Assembly (NCBI GenBank): GCA_026388155.1
Contig: JAPLKI010000005.1
Span: 28,866 to 92,865, forward strand
Reading direction: 5' to 3'
Length of the DNA: 64,000 bases
Source of the DNA: Elusimicrobiota bacterium
GTDB lineage: Bacteria; Elusimicrobiota; Elusimicrobia; Elusimicrobiales; UBA9959
Shown: positions 26,332 to 34,272 of the stretch, in pieces
Position numbering within the stretch: position 1 is the stretch's first letter
How the letters are laid out: each line of letters starts with the position of its first letter
Made by a program: the position numbers and the translations under genes
The notes under the pieces: model-generated
Databases searched by the model: none
Told to the model about the DNA's origin: nothing
The model's input: the letters and a program-made list of their open reading frames with translations, nothing else

Positions 26332-27789
26332 ATGGATATAAAAAGACGGAAACTAAACATCTTGTCGTTGCTTTCTGTTCCTTTAATCGTTTTTTTGTTT
26401 TTTTGCTTCGCTTTTCCCGCCCCGGCTTTCAGCCTGGAACAGGATATAAAGCCGGCAAATGTCAACGAAGCCGAATACTCGGCGTTGAAAGACAGGTTGA
26501 GCGTAAGCCTGTTCTTCCGGGGGGAACTGGCGGATAAGATCATGGACGCCGGTCTGCAAAACCGTCTCTTGAAACTGGACGGAGGGGAAACCCGCGCCCA
26601 GATAAGGGAAGCGCTGTTAAACTGGATTAAAAAAAACCCGGACAAAGCCGCAAACCTTTATTTTTATCTGAGCCGCGGCGGGTCCCCCGGCGCAATGCCC
26701 GCTGAAATAAAATATTCCATATCTTCCTGGAAAATACACCCGCGCTTTTTGGGGCTGATAAACGCGCTTATAACGGCGGCCGGGGACAAGAAGGTGTCGG
26801 ACGAAACTTTAAACTTGGCGGCTGACCGGCTTTTTGGAGGACCTCAGGTTTCCCCGGAGGCGGGAGGGGTTGAACCAGGCCCCGCCCGGACGGAAGAAAC
26901 CGCTTTCTTTTCCGGCTATGCCGATTACAAGCTTAACCGCGCGGGGCTTGAAAGAGAGCTTAAGAACCTGCGGACATGGACCGACTCCCTGCGGGACGGC
27001 TTTGAACCGGCTGAGGCGTCCAAGCCGCTTGCGCAGTTTTTTGAAGAAACCTTTTCCGCCTACGGGTCTTTTGCCGCGTCAGCCTCGGCCTTGAAGCCGC
27101 GAAGCGCCCTTACCGCCGAAGAATCCGCAGGCCTTGAAAAAGAGAGACGTTTTTTAAGGGGCAAATTAGCCGCGCTCACTCTGCGTGAACTGGCCGCGGG
27201 GGTTAACAGGGCCGTCAGGGGGCTCGGCGTGGAAGACGCGGAACTTTTCCGGGAAGCAAAGGCCTTATCCGTAAATCTTGAGAAAGCGGCGGGGGATTTT
27301 GAAGCGGGCCGCGGCGCCCCGGGCAACATGAGCAGTGTTCTGCCTGCGGTCGGCCGTGACTGCGCGGTTTTTTGTGCGAGAGCCGGGGCCGCGAAATCCC
27401 TGGCAGTTCTGCGCGTCCGCCGTAGGCGGACGGCCGGGTTTTCCTGCCTATACGATTATTTATCCTGGCTGTGCTTTGAACGGTTTTACCCGGCCGGAGA
27501 GTATGTTCGGGCCCGATGCGCGCTTCAGGGCGGCGAAGCCCTGCTTCGGCGCGCGCGGGCGCGGCTTGACCAAGGCGATATTGAGGACGGGAGCGGCGAC
27601 CTGTCGGCCGAGCTGGCGGAGTTCATCGGTTCGCTTGAGACCGTTGAAAAAATTTCCGCCTTCAATAAGCGCGCGCAGTTTTTTTTATGGGGGCTGGTTT
27701 TCAGGCCGGCTGAAATTGAGGCTTCAGTTTCGGCCGGAAAATTAAGCTTTAAACCCGCGTTCACTTTTTTCAGGCTTGCGGGCGGATAG
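26332..27789 (+). CDS. Secreted helical hypothetical protein
   Basis: I start at the ATG at 26332 (MDIKRRKLNILSLLSVPLIV), which gives a basic n-region, a hydrophobic core and a cleavage-like AFS. Earlier ATGs lie in the word repeat. The mature part (about 455 residues) is Ala/Glu/Lys/Leu-rich and predicted mostly helical. A spot near residue 365 reads RVRRRRTAG, where the DNA holds the palindrome cgtccgccgtaggcggacg. No family recognised; probably periplasmic. Confidence 0.7.
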   Translation: MDIKRRKLNILSLLSVPLIVFLFFCFAFPAPAFSLEQDIKPANVNEAEYSALKDRLSVSLFFRGELADKIMDAGLQNRLLKLDGGETRAQIREALLNWIKKNPDKAANLYFYLSRGGSPGAMPAEIKYSISSWKIHPRFLGLINALITAAGDKKVSDETLNLAADRLFGGPQVSPEAGGVEPGPARTEETAFFSGYADYKLNRAGLERELKNLRTWTDSLRDGFEPAEASKPLAQFFEETFSAYGSFAASASALKPRSALTAEESAGLEKERRFLRGKLAALTLRELAAGVNRAVRGLGVEDAELFREAKALSVNLEKAAGDFEAGRGAPGNMSSVLPAVGRDCAVFCARAGAAKSLAVLRVRRRRTAGFSCLYDYLSWLCFERFYPAGEYVRARCALQGGEALLRRARARLDQGDIEDGSGDLSAELAEFIGSLETVEKISAFNKRAQFFLWGLVFRPAEIEASVSAGKLSFKPAFTFFRLAGG

Positions 27790-27814
27790 GGAATAGCGAA
27801 TGGCGAATAGTAAC
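27786..27814 (+). repeat. Word repeat gaatagcgaatggcgaatag at a gene start
   Basis: Near-repeats of gcgaatag span the start codon of the next gene. The complementary word (ttcgctgttcgctgttcgct) occurs at 32021-32052. Confidence 0.65.
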
Positions 27815-28555
27815 ATGAAAAAAGAAAAGAAAAGAAAAACGCTTTATATATTTTCCTACGGCATCAGGCCCTCGCAGATAACGCTTGAAACGCTGTCCGC
27901 TCTTAAAAAATGCGATCTGGTGTTTTCCCACAGCCTTGAAGGCGGGGCGGGGGATTTTATATCAGGAGCATGTAAAGAATTCCGCATGCTCAGGGAATTA
28001 GATCAGCGGCAAACAGTCAATTCGGTGAAAAAGGCGTTCCTGACGCGCGGGACCGTCGGTTTTCTCACTTACGGGAATCCGTTTTTCCTTAATGCCACCA
28101 CGGCGCTTATCAATATGGAAATGAAGAGAGCCGGTATTTGTGTGCGGGTAATGCCAGCGGTTTCTTCTTTTGACGCTATAATTAACCTCATGGATTTAAA
28201 TAAATATTCCGCCTCCGGTCTGCGCCTGGTTGAATTGGCGACCGTAATGGAGGATGTCCCTCTGACGCCGGAAATGGACACACTGTTTTTTGTGGTCGGG
28301 GAGCTTAATCTCAAGGAAAATGACCGGCACAGGGAAAGATTCTTTGAAAAGTTAAAAAAAACCTATCCCGGCGCCCAAGCCGCCGTTCTTATAAATTGCG
28401 CGTGCATTGGCGACGAGTCCGGCAGGTTAATTAAGACCAGCGTGGCCCGGCTTAAAAAAGCTTTTGGCAGGGCCGATAAAGTTACGACCTTGTTTATTCC
28501 AGCAGTAACTAACAACGCCATAGGCCATAGGCAAAAAGGCTGCCATAAGCTTTAG
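27800..28555 (+). CDS. Tetrapyrrole-methylase-fold (SAM-dependent) protein
   Basis: The 251-residue protein has the first-domain pattern of the corrin/porphyrin methylase superfamily: IRPSQITLETLSALKKCDLV, then GTVGFLTYGNPFFLNATT, then RVMPAVSSFDAIINLMDLN. The superfamily includes cobalamin-pathway enzymes, diphthine synthase, rRNA methylase RsmI and the methyltransferases of borosin peptides. No cobalamin genes are nearby and no precursor peptide is obvious, so the substrate is unknown. The last residues (NAIGHRQKGCHKL) come from a word repeat, so the native C-terminus is probably altered. A second ATG at 27815 may be the true start. Confidence 0.75.
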   Translation: MANSNMKKEKKRKTLYIFSYGIRPSQITLETLSALKKCDLVFSHSLEGGAGDFISGACKEFRMLRELDQRQTVNSVKKAFLTRGTVGFLTYGNPFFLNATTALINMEMKRAGICVRVMPAVSSFDAIINLMDLNKYSASGLRLVELATVMEDVPLTPEMDTLFFVVGELNLKENDRHRERFFEKLKKTYPGAQAAVLINCACIGDESGRLIKTSVARLKKAFGRADKVTTLFIPAVTNNAIGHRQKGCHKL

Positions 28556-28600
28556 GCAGTAGGCCATACGCTTTTTAGAAATTTCCTTATAACTTATGGC
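28510..28600. repeat. Inverted word-repeat locus (cataggccataagc family)
   Basis: cgccataggccataggc and gccataagctttagg on the left face cttataacttatggcctctc on the right, with several shared words. It forms the end of both converging reading frames. The same words recur at 44229-44330. Confidence 0.75.
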
Positions 28601-29197
28601 CTCTCTGGCCCAGGCCTCTGTCTGCGCGGCATCGTTTATCTGTGCCAGGCCCAGTTCGCCCAGCAGAGTCCCGGGGTCTTTGCCGGTTTCCCAAGACTTG
28701 GCAAAAAGGGTTTTGGCGGCTGAAGCCGAAGCCGCCCCCACTGTCACCAACCCCGCCAGCGCAACCACGCTGGCCGGTAAAATGGTTTTTGAAAGATAGT
28801 CTTCCGGCTTTATTTTTAATTCGTTGGCGCGGGCTATGCGTATTGTTTTTGACCCGGAAGGCTTCAGGTCTATTTCAATACTCCCTGCCTCGCAGAGCGG
28901 CCGGTCGAACTGAGACACCTGGTATGATTTGGGCAGGTCCGGATAAAAATAATTTTTACGGGTAAAAATGGAAACTTCGTTTACACGGCAGTTAAGGGCG
29001 ATACCCGCCTTAACGCCCAGCTCCACCGCTTTTTTATTGGCAGCGGGCATTGTGCCCGGCTGGCCGGTGCACACCGGGCAAATAGAGGAATTGGCCCGGG
29101 CCGCGTAGTCCGCCTGAGGGCATGAGCAGAACATTTTTGAGGCGGTGTTAAGCTGCGCGTGCGTTTCAAGGCCGATGAGAGTTTCAAATGAGCTCAT
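28580..29197 (-). pseudogene. gatB: Internally deleted gatB remnant
   Basis: The N-terminal 120 residues match GatB, the B subunit of Asp/Glu-tRNA amidotransferase (IGLETHAQLNTASKMFCSCP and RKNYFYPDLPKSYQVSQFD). At RIARANELKIKPED the frame jumps to the C-terminal YqeY-like tail (ETGKDPGTLLGELGLAQIND). That leaves out roughly 280 residues, including most of the kinase and ammonia-channel core. The reading frame then runs through a word repeat and antisense of the neighbouring gene to 28427, so the true tail is also lost. The product cannot be a working GatB. Confidence 0.85.
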
Positions 29198-29215
29198 GGG
29201 GTTTGTGGTACTGCT

Positions 29216-29292
29216 CAGGTAGACAGAATCCAGAAGTCAGTAGCCAGAATTCGGATTACTGGATTCTGAATTCTGACTTCTGTCTACTGTAA
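29216..29292. repeat. Inverted word-repeat locus (same words as 12-97)
   Basis: agacagaatccagaagtcag and tagccagaattc face ggattctgaattctgacttc and tgtctactg. It separates the gatB remnant from the NUDIX gene. The 11-mer ctgaattctgt-like core is shared with the locus upstream of pckA. Confidence 0.8.
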
Positions 29293-29299
29293 TATTTAC

Positions 29300-29725
29300 T
29301 TAAATCTTTGAGTAGTCTTCCAGAAGTTCCAGCAGCTGGAAATCGCTCGGATACGTGAGAAAAGATCCCGCCTCCGCCAGCGCGCACCATTTCATGTCGA
29401 AGATCTCGTCCGGCGTTTTCGGTATCCCGTCCCCGCCGACGCGTTTCATCAGATACCAGCGTACGTCTTTGTTCACCGGGATGCCGTTCCTGACGAACGA
29501 GTATTCGGCCTTATAGAGTTCGCGGGCTATCTCGCAATAAAAGCCGGTTTCTTCCACCACTTCCCTTAAAGCCGCCGCTTCGGCGGCTTCCCCGTCTTCC
29601 AGGTGGCCTTTCGGGAAAGTCCAGACTTTTTCGCCTTTAAGGTTAGACATCAATATCAGAAGGACCCTTCCGTCTTCAAAAATTACACCGCCGGCTGAGT
29701 GTTCGCGCTTTGTTTCAGACGACAT
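29300..29725 (-). CDS. NUDIX hydrolase
   Basis: The 141-residue protein contains a full Nudix box, GHLEDGEAAEAAALREVVEETGF (read as Gx5Ex7REVxEETGF), with an N-terminal AGGVIFEDGRVLLI strand. It resembles small Ap4A-type or NTP pyrophosphohydrolases (FPKGHLEDGE). The ribosome-binding site aaggagc directly abuts the left terminal repeat of the element at 29740. It sits in the position normally occupied by gatA in a gatC-gatA-gatB array. Confidence 0.92.
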   Translation of the reverse strand: MSSETKREHSAGGVIFEDGRVLLILMSNLKGEKVWTFPKGHLEDGEAAEAAALREVVEETGFYCEIARELYKAEYSFVRNGIPVNKDVRWYLMKRVGGDGIPKTPDEIFDMKWCALAEAGSFLTYPSDFQLLELLEDYSKI

Positions 29726-29739
29726 TATTCAGCTCCTTA

Positions 29740-30006
29740 GGGCTTGTAGCGGAATAATATGAGCGTTTGGAGGCCCAGATTTGAGCCGGATGCAAGGCGC
29801 GACGAGGGAGCATAGTGGGACCTATGTGACTGAGGAGGAACGCGGCAGCCGGTTCAAAGATGGGCCTCCCCCGGGGGGCTGACCGCTTTTGGGCTGCGCC
29901 TTTGCGGCATTGCGCTAATGTACGTGTAGTACATGTCGCTTCATGCTGCTTCGGCTCGCTCCAAAATCGGTTCAGCCAAATGTTCATATTATTTCGTTAC
30001 AAGTCC
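29740..30006. mobile_element. 267-bp MITE-like element with 31-bp terminal inverted repeats
   Basis: Left terminus 29740-29770 and right terminus 29976-30006 pair over 31 positions; all five mismatches are G/A differences that become G-U pairs in RNA. Inside are two hairpins. The first is GGAGGCCCAGATTTGAGCCGG-type, about 29768-29880, with a tandem G-A/A-G mismatch. The second is about 29876-29977, capped by GTAC-gtgta-GTAC. No transposase is encoded. The right terminus supplies the last codons and stop of gatC. Confidence 0.7.
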
Positions 30007-30306
30007 GTATAGTTTCAAATAGCAAGCTTTCATTAAATCGTTTTCGCGCTGCGGCGCGTTTTTTAAAATGGCTTCCCTGTCGGGGAAAAGTTCCGGTTTG
30101 TCTTCGCGCAGCACATTCTCAAGGCCGAGGATATGCGCCGTGGGCTCGATACCGGAAGTGTCGGCGGAATTCAGTTCTTCCATCCAGAAAAGAATCTTTT
30201 TCAGCTGGCCGGCATAAAGGTTTTCTTCTTCTTCCGTCAGTCCCAGCCGCGCCAGTTCCGCTATATATTCCACGTCTTTTTTTGTTATTTCCGTAAATTT
30301 TATCAT
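29989..30306 (-). CDS. gatC: GatC-like amidotransferase subunit, altered C-terminus
   Basis: The 105-residue protein matches GatC (ITKKDVEYIAELARLGLTEE, then IEPTAHIL, then REDKPELFPDREAILKNAPQ). GatC normally stabilises GatA-GatB. The usual ending after APxRE is replaced by DLMKACYLKLYGLVTK, whose final codons lie in the terminal repeat of the 29740-30006 element. With gatA absent and gatB deleted here, it is likely a relic, although its main body is intact. Confidence 0.82.
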   Translation of the reverse strand: MIKFTEITKKDVEYIAELARLGLTEEEENLYAGQLKKILFWMEELNSADTSGIEPTAHILGLENVLREDKPELFPDREAILKNAPQRENDLMKACYLKLYGLVTK

Positions 30307-30435
30307 TAAGGTTCAGGTCACCGGTGCCTGCCTTCATATTGGCACCTCAGTGGCGGTTATTATGCTTTCTTATACTATGTATTTAACATTGTATATGTCA
30401 ATTATAAACCTTGCTGACAAAACGATTCTCCCAAC

Positions 30436-30464
30436 TTGACAGATTTCGGTGTATTACATAATAT
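30436..30464 (+). promoter_or_regulatory. Sigma-70 promoter for the surface-protein cluster
   Basis: TTGACA (30436-30441), a 17-nt spacer and TAATAT (30459-30464) fit the consensus closely. The predicted transcript begins near 30471, which rules out the upstream in-frame start at 30436 for the FecR-domain gene. The 30307-30435 stretch before it is AT-rich with a GGTGCC/GGCACC inverted pair and no gene. Confidence 0.7.
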
Positions 30465-30513
30465 AGAAGAATCATTAATGCGGGGGTTTGGTATCTTCAG
30501 GAAAAGATCACTC

Positions 30514-32010
30514 ATGAGATATATCATCTCAATTATCGCGGCGGTCGCGCTGGCGCAGAGCGCTTATTGCGCTTATATTGCCTCATATAAGGGAGAGGTG
30601 GAGTATAAAAAGGCCTCATCCCAGGAGTGGAAACGGCTTGAAGGTGCCGCCGGGCAGAAACTTGCCGGCGGAGACGAACTGATGACCAAGCGCGCTTCCG
30701 TGGCTGAAATACGAATGGATTCCGGCTCCATGATAAAGCTGGCCCCAGTATCGGATCTCAAGCTTTCGGACGAGAACGGCGTACAGGCCTCGCTGGAACT
30801 CTATACGGGTAAATTGCGGGCCTGGGTGCGGAAAAAAATCGCCACCAGATTTCAAATATGGACACCGGCGGCGGTCTGCGCCGTGCGGGGCACAGAATTC
30901 TCCCTGGAGGTGGACCCGCAGACATTGCATACGCAGGTGGATCTTTTCCGCGGGACACTCGCGGTCAGGGACATCCTTGGAAACGAGCTGATGCTTCAGG
31001 AGGGCCGCCGGCTTTCCGTTGCCCCTGAAGGGCTTGGCGTGCCGCAGCAGATCTCAAAGCTGCTTGAAAGCGAGCGCCAGGGCGGCAGGGAGACGCTGAC
31101 GAAGGAACTGGGGCTGGCGATGTCAAAAGAGGCGGTTTTGGCCGCCGCGGCCGAGGAGATAAAGCTGGCCGAGTATCAGCAGGGGAAATCGCTTATCGAC
31201 GTTTCCGGGAACCGCGTACAGCTTGAAGAGTATGTGATGCGCCCCGCGGCCGACCAGTTCAAGCTGGTGGTGCTCAATAAGCGGGAAAGCCGGCTGGACT
31301 ACTTTTTCTACAAAGGCACGTTCAACACAACGCTGCCCTCCGACCTGAGCCTCGCCCTCAGGCAGCTGGGCGGCACGCCGCAATCCCCTTCGTGGTATCT
31401 GACCGCATACCAGACCGGAAGGTCAAATACTATAGACGCAGTGGAGGAAAACGCCTCGGGCGGACATCCCGTGGATATAAACCACAACCTTGACCTGTCC
31501 GACGATGTGGACTCATATTTCGATTCCGCCACGGATATCTTTGTTCCCGTTACCGGAGCATTTTACAAAACCCTCTTTGACTACTATTCTATAAAGTACG
31601 ACGGGACCCAAACCTATGCCTGGGAGCCCGCGTCCGGCATAGCCCCGTTCGCCGCCGGGGTTGGCGGCATCCAGAACACGGGCTCGGACCTTAAAACCGC
31701 CATTTTCGGCGGCAGCGCCAGCTACGCCATTGATTCAAGCTTTCCGGACGGGACATTCCTGCACAACCGTATACGCGAAACATACGGCGCGGGGGCTGAT
31801 TTCACACAGTACGACAATTATATTATTGATAATGACGGCAAAACGGCGGGCATCGCGGACTTCGCCGGCGTAACCAGCGGGCCGCAGTACAAGGAAGCCC
31901 TGCTGAAGTGGAACTTTCAGCAGGTTATCACTTCAAGCTTTTTTGGCGGCCGCAAAATAGACCTTGTGGTGGAGCCGAAAATACTGATACAGTCGGGGCT
32001 TGTGCAATGA
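30514..32010 (+). CDS. Secreted FecR-domain protein
   Basis: Start 30514 (MRYIISIIAAVALAQSAYCA) gives a clean signal peptide and has aggaaaag upstream. The mature protein begins with a FecR domain (about residues 25-155): KGEVEYKKASSQEWKRLEG, then SMIKLAPVSDLKL, then TPAAVCAVRGTEFSLEV. There is no membrane anchor, so this is the stand-alone secreted FecR type rather than an anti-sigma factor. The C-terminal 300 residues are unrecognised and Tyr/Asp-rich. It heads the cluster and overlaps the next gene by ATGA. Confidence 0.85.
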   Translation: MRYIISIIAAVALAQSAYCAYIASYKGEVEYKKASSQEWKRLEGAAGQKLAGGDELMTKRASVAEIRMDSGSMIKLAPVSDLKLSDENGVQASLELYTGKLRAWVRKKIATRFQIWTPAAVCAVRGTEFSLEVDPQTLHTQVDLFRGTLAVRDILGNELMLQEGRRLSVAPEGLGVPQQISKLLESERQGGRETLTKELGLAMSKEAVLAAAAEEIKLAEYQQGKSLIDVSGNRVQLEEYVMRPAADQFKLVVLNKRESRLDYFFYKGTFNTTLPSDLSLALRQLGGTPQSPSWYLTAYQTGRSNTIDAVEENASGGHPVDINHNLDLSDDVDSYFDSATDIFVPVTGAFYKTLFDYYSIKYDGTQTYAWEPASGIAPFAAGVGGIQNTGSDLKTAIFGGSASYAIDSSFPDGTFLHNRIRETYGAGADFTQYDNYIIDNDGKTAGIADFAGVTSGPQYKEALLKWNFQQVITSSFFGGRKIDLVVEPKILIQSGLVQ

Positions 32011-34226
32011 GAACACCTTCATTATTCGCTGTTCGCTGTTCGCTATTTGCCGAACTGGGGCGATTTAAAAGGATTTTAACCCTGTGCCTCCTCACGGCGG
32101 TTTACTGCGCGCCGGCTTTCGGCGCAACGGTCAGGTGGACAGGGGAAGGTAAAAACAACAAGGCCTCAAACAGTATGAACTGGAGCGCAGGCAGGGCGCC
32201 AGGTGAAAATGACTATGTCCTCTTCGGCATTCTTTCATCCAAAAACTGTTCCTGGGACCTCAACATCAAAATCTCCTCATTCGCCATGACGACTAATTAT
32301 AAAGGAAAGGTCAGGCTCCAGACCTCCAGGCTTGAGGTGGCCGGTAATATGAACATTGAGGGAGGGAATTTTGACCTTCAGGCAGGGTTTCTCACCGTGG
32401 GCCGCCGGATATATGTCGGGTTTGGCGGCGCCCTTGAACTTTCCAATGGGACGCTGAGCGTGGGTCCGACGGGCGTTCTGGTGGATAACGGAGGAACTTT
32501 TTTGTCAACGGGATATTCTCCGGCCCGGATCACGTCCGCTAAGCCTGATGAGTATTACAAATTTATTGTCGGGCGGGGCTATATAACTCTGTCCAATCCA
32601 ACTGGAACAGAGGTGGAGGGTTCCCGGGGCATGACGATCTATTCCCTGGCGGAGGTCAAACAGGCGGATTTCGTCAAGGTGAAACGGATTGAGCCGGGGG
32701 CGTCCGCCTTAAGGATATTCAGGGCGAATGGTAATAAAATAGAGCCTAAGGGCTGGACTTTTGATGCTACGGTGGAAAACAAGATAGGCACGCCGGATGC
32801 TAAGCTGGAAAAGTCTGAACTGGCGGCCATGGCCGTGGAAACCCGCACCCCCGAATATATCTCGCCTCTCGCCGTTGTGTCGACTATCACCCAACCTGTG
32901 CCGCTTGCTGAAGCTCCGGCAGCCGAAGTAGCCACTCCCGCCATTCTGCCGACTATCACCCAGCCCGTGCCGCTTACTGAAGCCCCGGCAGCCGTGGAGC
33001 CTGAAGAAACTCCTTTTGCGGGTCTGGATGAATATGAAACCGCCAGCGCGCGGGCTAATTTTCAGCCTTACCTGGCGGTCCAGCTTAACGGAGGCCAGTA
33101 TTTTTTCCAGCGGGAGCAGGGCAATCTTTCCGGCAATCTGAATGTGCTGGCTTCCATGGTGATAAAACATGAAAAACTGGGGCCGAACTGGACGATAGTT
33201 CCCGTGGTTTCATCGCAGTACCAGGGAACAAAGCAGGTGGCCGACTTGGTGGGCGGGGGCACGCTTTTTCAGGAAAGGATGTCGCACTCTTTAGCCGTTC
33301 GCGGAATCTACCAGCTCTCCCCTAAATGGAAGCTCAAGCCCGGCTTGGGATACAAGTGGGAGTTTCTTAAAGAAACCAGGGACGAATCCTGGGGACACGG
33401 CCTTTTTGACTACCGCCGCCCCAGTTTCTCGCTTGAGGGGGAATATGCCTACAATGACCCGTTTTCCTTTACCATAGGCTATGACTTTTACCATATAGGA
33501 TTTGTAAACTTCACTTCCCTTGAATCCATAATCAAGGATTCCCAGGGGAATTCCATGGCCCGGGAACTGTCCGGGCGCTCCGTTTTGGATTCAGACAATC
33601 ACTCTCTTGTGTTCGGGGGAACATTACAGGGGCCGTGGCGGAGTTATGCCGAGGGAAATCTGGTTACAACCCTGCGCCTCTTCCCGGACCAGCATGTGGT
33701 TACCCAAACAGGGGATTTTAATAATTCTACCCGCAAGGACCTCTCCAACCAGTTCTCCCTGGCCTGGAGAATTCCCCGCGAAATTTCGGCGAGCTGGAAA
33801 GCTGTGGGCGGGGTAAGGCTGGCGGCAGGATTCAATACATCCAGCCAGAACAGCTACGACGCCCAGAGGTTCAAGTTCCTTAAGGACTACTATGATTCCA
33901 CATCTATAAGTGCAGGTGTTGATTTAAGTCTCTATCGAAAGCTAAGGGAAGAGCGGTCCCTGGAACTTAGCCTCTCGGCTACCCTGGGCCGGGTGGGCTA
34001 TAGCGGCCGGCAGGCCCAAGATGCATCCGGGCTCTACCTGAACGACAAGATCTATCAGAACGAGGCGATTTTAAGCATTGGTTTAAGCTATCCCATCGCC
34101 CCTCACTTCATGTGGACTTCGCAGTTCGGCTACGGCAGGCAGACTTCAAACCAGAATTTTGAGAAGCTTTACAGATACAACTTCACGACCACGAACTACA
34201 GGGTCGGATTCGGTTACGAATATTAG
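32007..34226 (+). CDS. Outer-membrane beta-barrel protein with N-terminal passenger
   Basis: Start 32007 overlaps the previous stop. The 739-residue product has an N-terminal leader in which RTPSLFAVRCSLFAEL is encoded by a word repeat, then a conventional signal core (ILTLCLLTAVYCAPAFGA). A beta-rich region with GNMNIEGGNFDLQ-type strands follows (35-270). A linker carries two TITQPVPLxEAPAA repeats (about 290-330). The C-terminal 380 residues show alternating strands ending YRVGFGYEY, as in outer-membrane barrels. No named family. Confidence 0.78.
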   Translation: MRTPSLFAVRCSLFAELGRFKRILTLCLLTAVYCAPAFGATVRWTGEGKNNKASNSMNWSAGRAPGENDYVLFGILSSKNCSWDLNIKISSFAMTTNYKGKVRLQTSRLEVAGNMNIEGGNFDLQAGFLTVGRRIYVGFGGALELSNGTLSVGPTGVLVDNGGTFLSTGYSPARITSAKPDEYYKFIVGRGYITLSNPTGTEVEGSRGMTIYSLAEVKQADFVKVKRIEPGASALRIFRANGNKIEPKGWTFDATVENKIGTPDAKLEKSELAAMAVETRTPEYISPLAVVSTITQPVPLAEAPAAEVATPAILPTITQPVPLTEAPAAVEPEETPFAGLDEYETASARANFQPYLAVQLNGGQYFFQREQGNLSGNLNVLASMVIKHEKLGPNWTIVPVVSSQYQGTKQVADLVGGGTLFQERMSHSLAVRGIYQLSPKWKLKPGLGYKWEFLKETRDESWGHGLFDYRRPSFSLEGEYAYNDPFSFTIGYDFYHIGFVNFTSLESIIKDSQGNSMARELSGRSVLDSDNHSLVFGGTLQGPWRSYAEGNLVTTLRLFPDQHVVTQTGDFNNSTRKDLSNQFSLAWRIPREISASWKAVGGVRLAAGFNTSSQNSYDAQRFKFLKDYYDSTSISAGVDLSLYRKLREERSLELSLSATLGRVGYSGRQAQDASGLYLNDKIYQNEAILSIGLSYPIAPHFMWTSQFGYGRQTSNQNFEKLYRYNFTTTNYRVGFGYEY
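32021..32052 (+). repeat. Word repeat encoding part of a leader peptide
   Basis: ttcgctgttcgctgttcgct plus atttgcc encodes FAVRCSLFA near the N-terminus of the barrel protein; complementary to the word at 27786-27814. Confidence 0.7.
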
Positions 34227-34264
34227 GGAAGAGATTACAGCTATTCGTCTTATTAGCTATTAAG
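34226..34264 (+). repeat. Short word repeat between barrel and DUF1566 genes
   Basis: gaagagattacagctattcg and tcttattagctattaagg. The opening gaagagattacag recurs at 45299-45345 at the other end of the cluster. Confidence 0.5.
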
Positions 34265-34272
34265 GAGACCGT

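Noticed and set aside
31908..32006. Upstream start of the barrel protein
   Set aside because: It lies inside the FecR-domain gene; the ATGA overlap at 32007 is the natural start.
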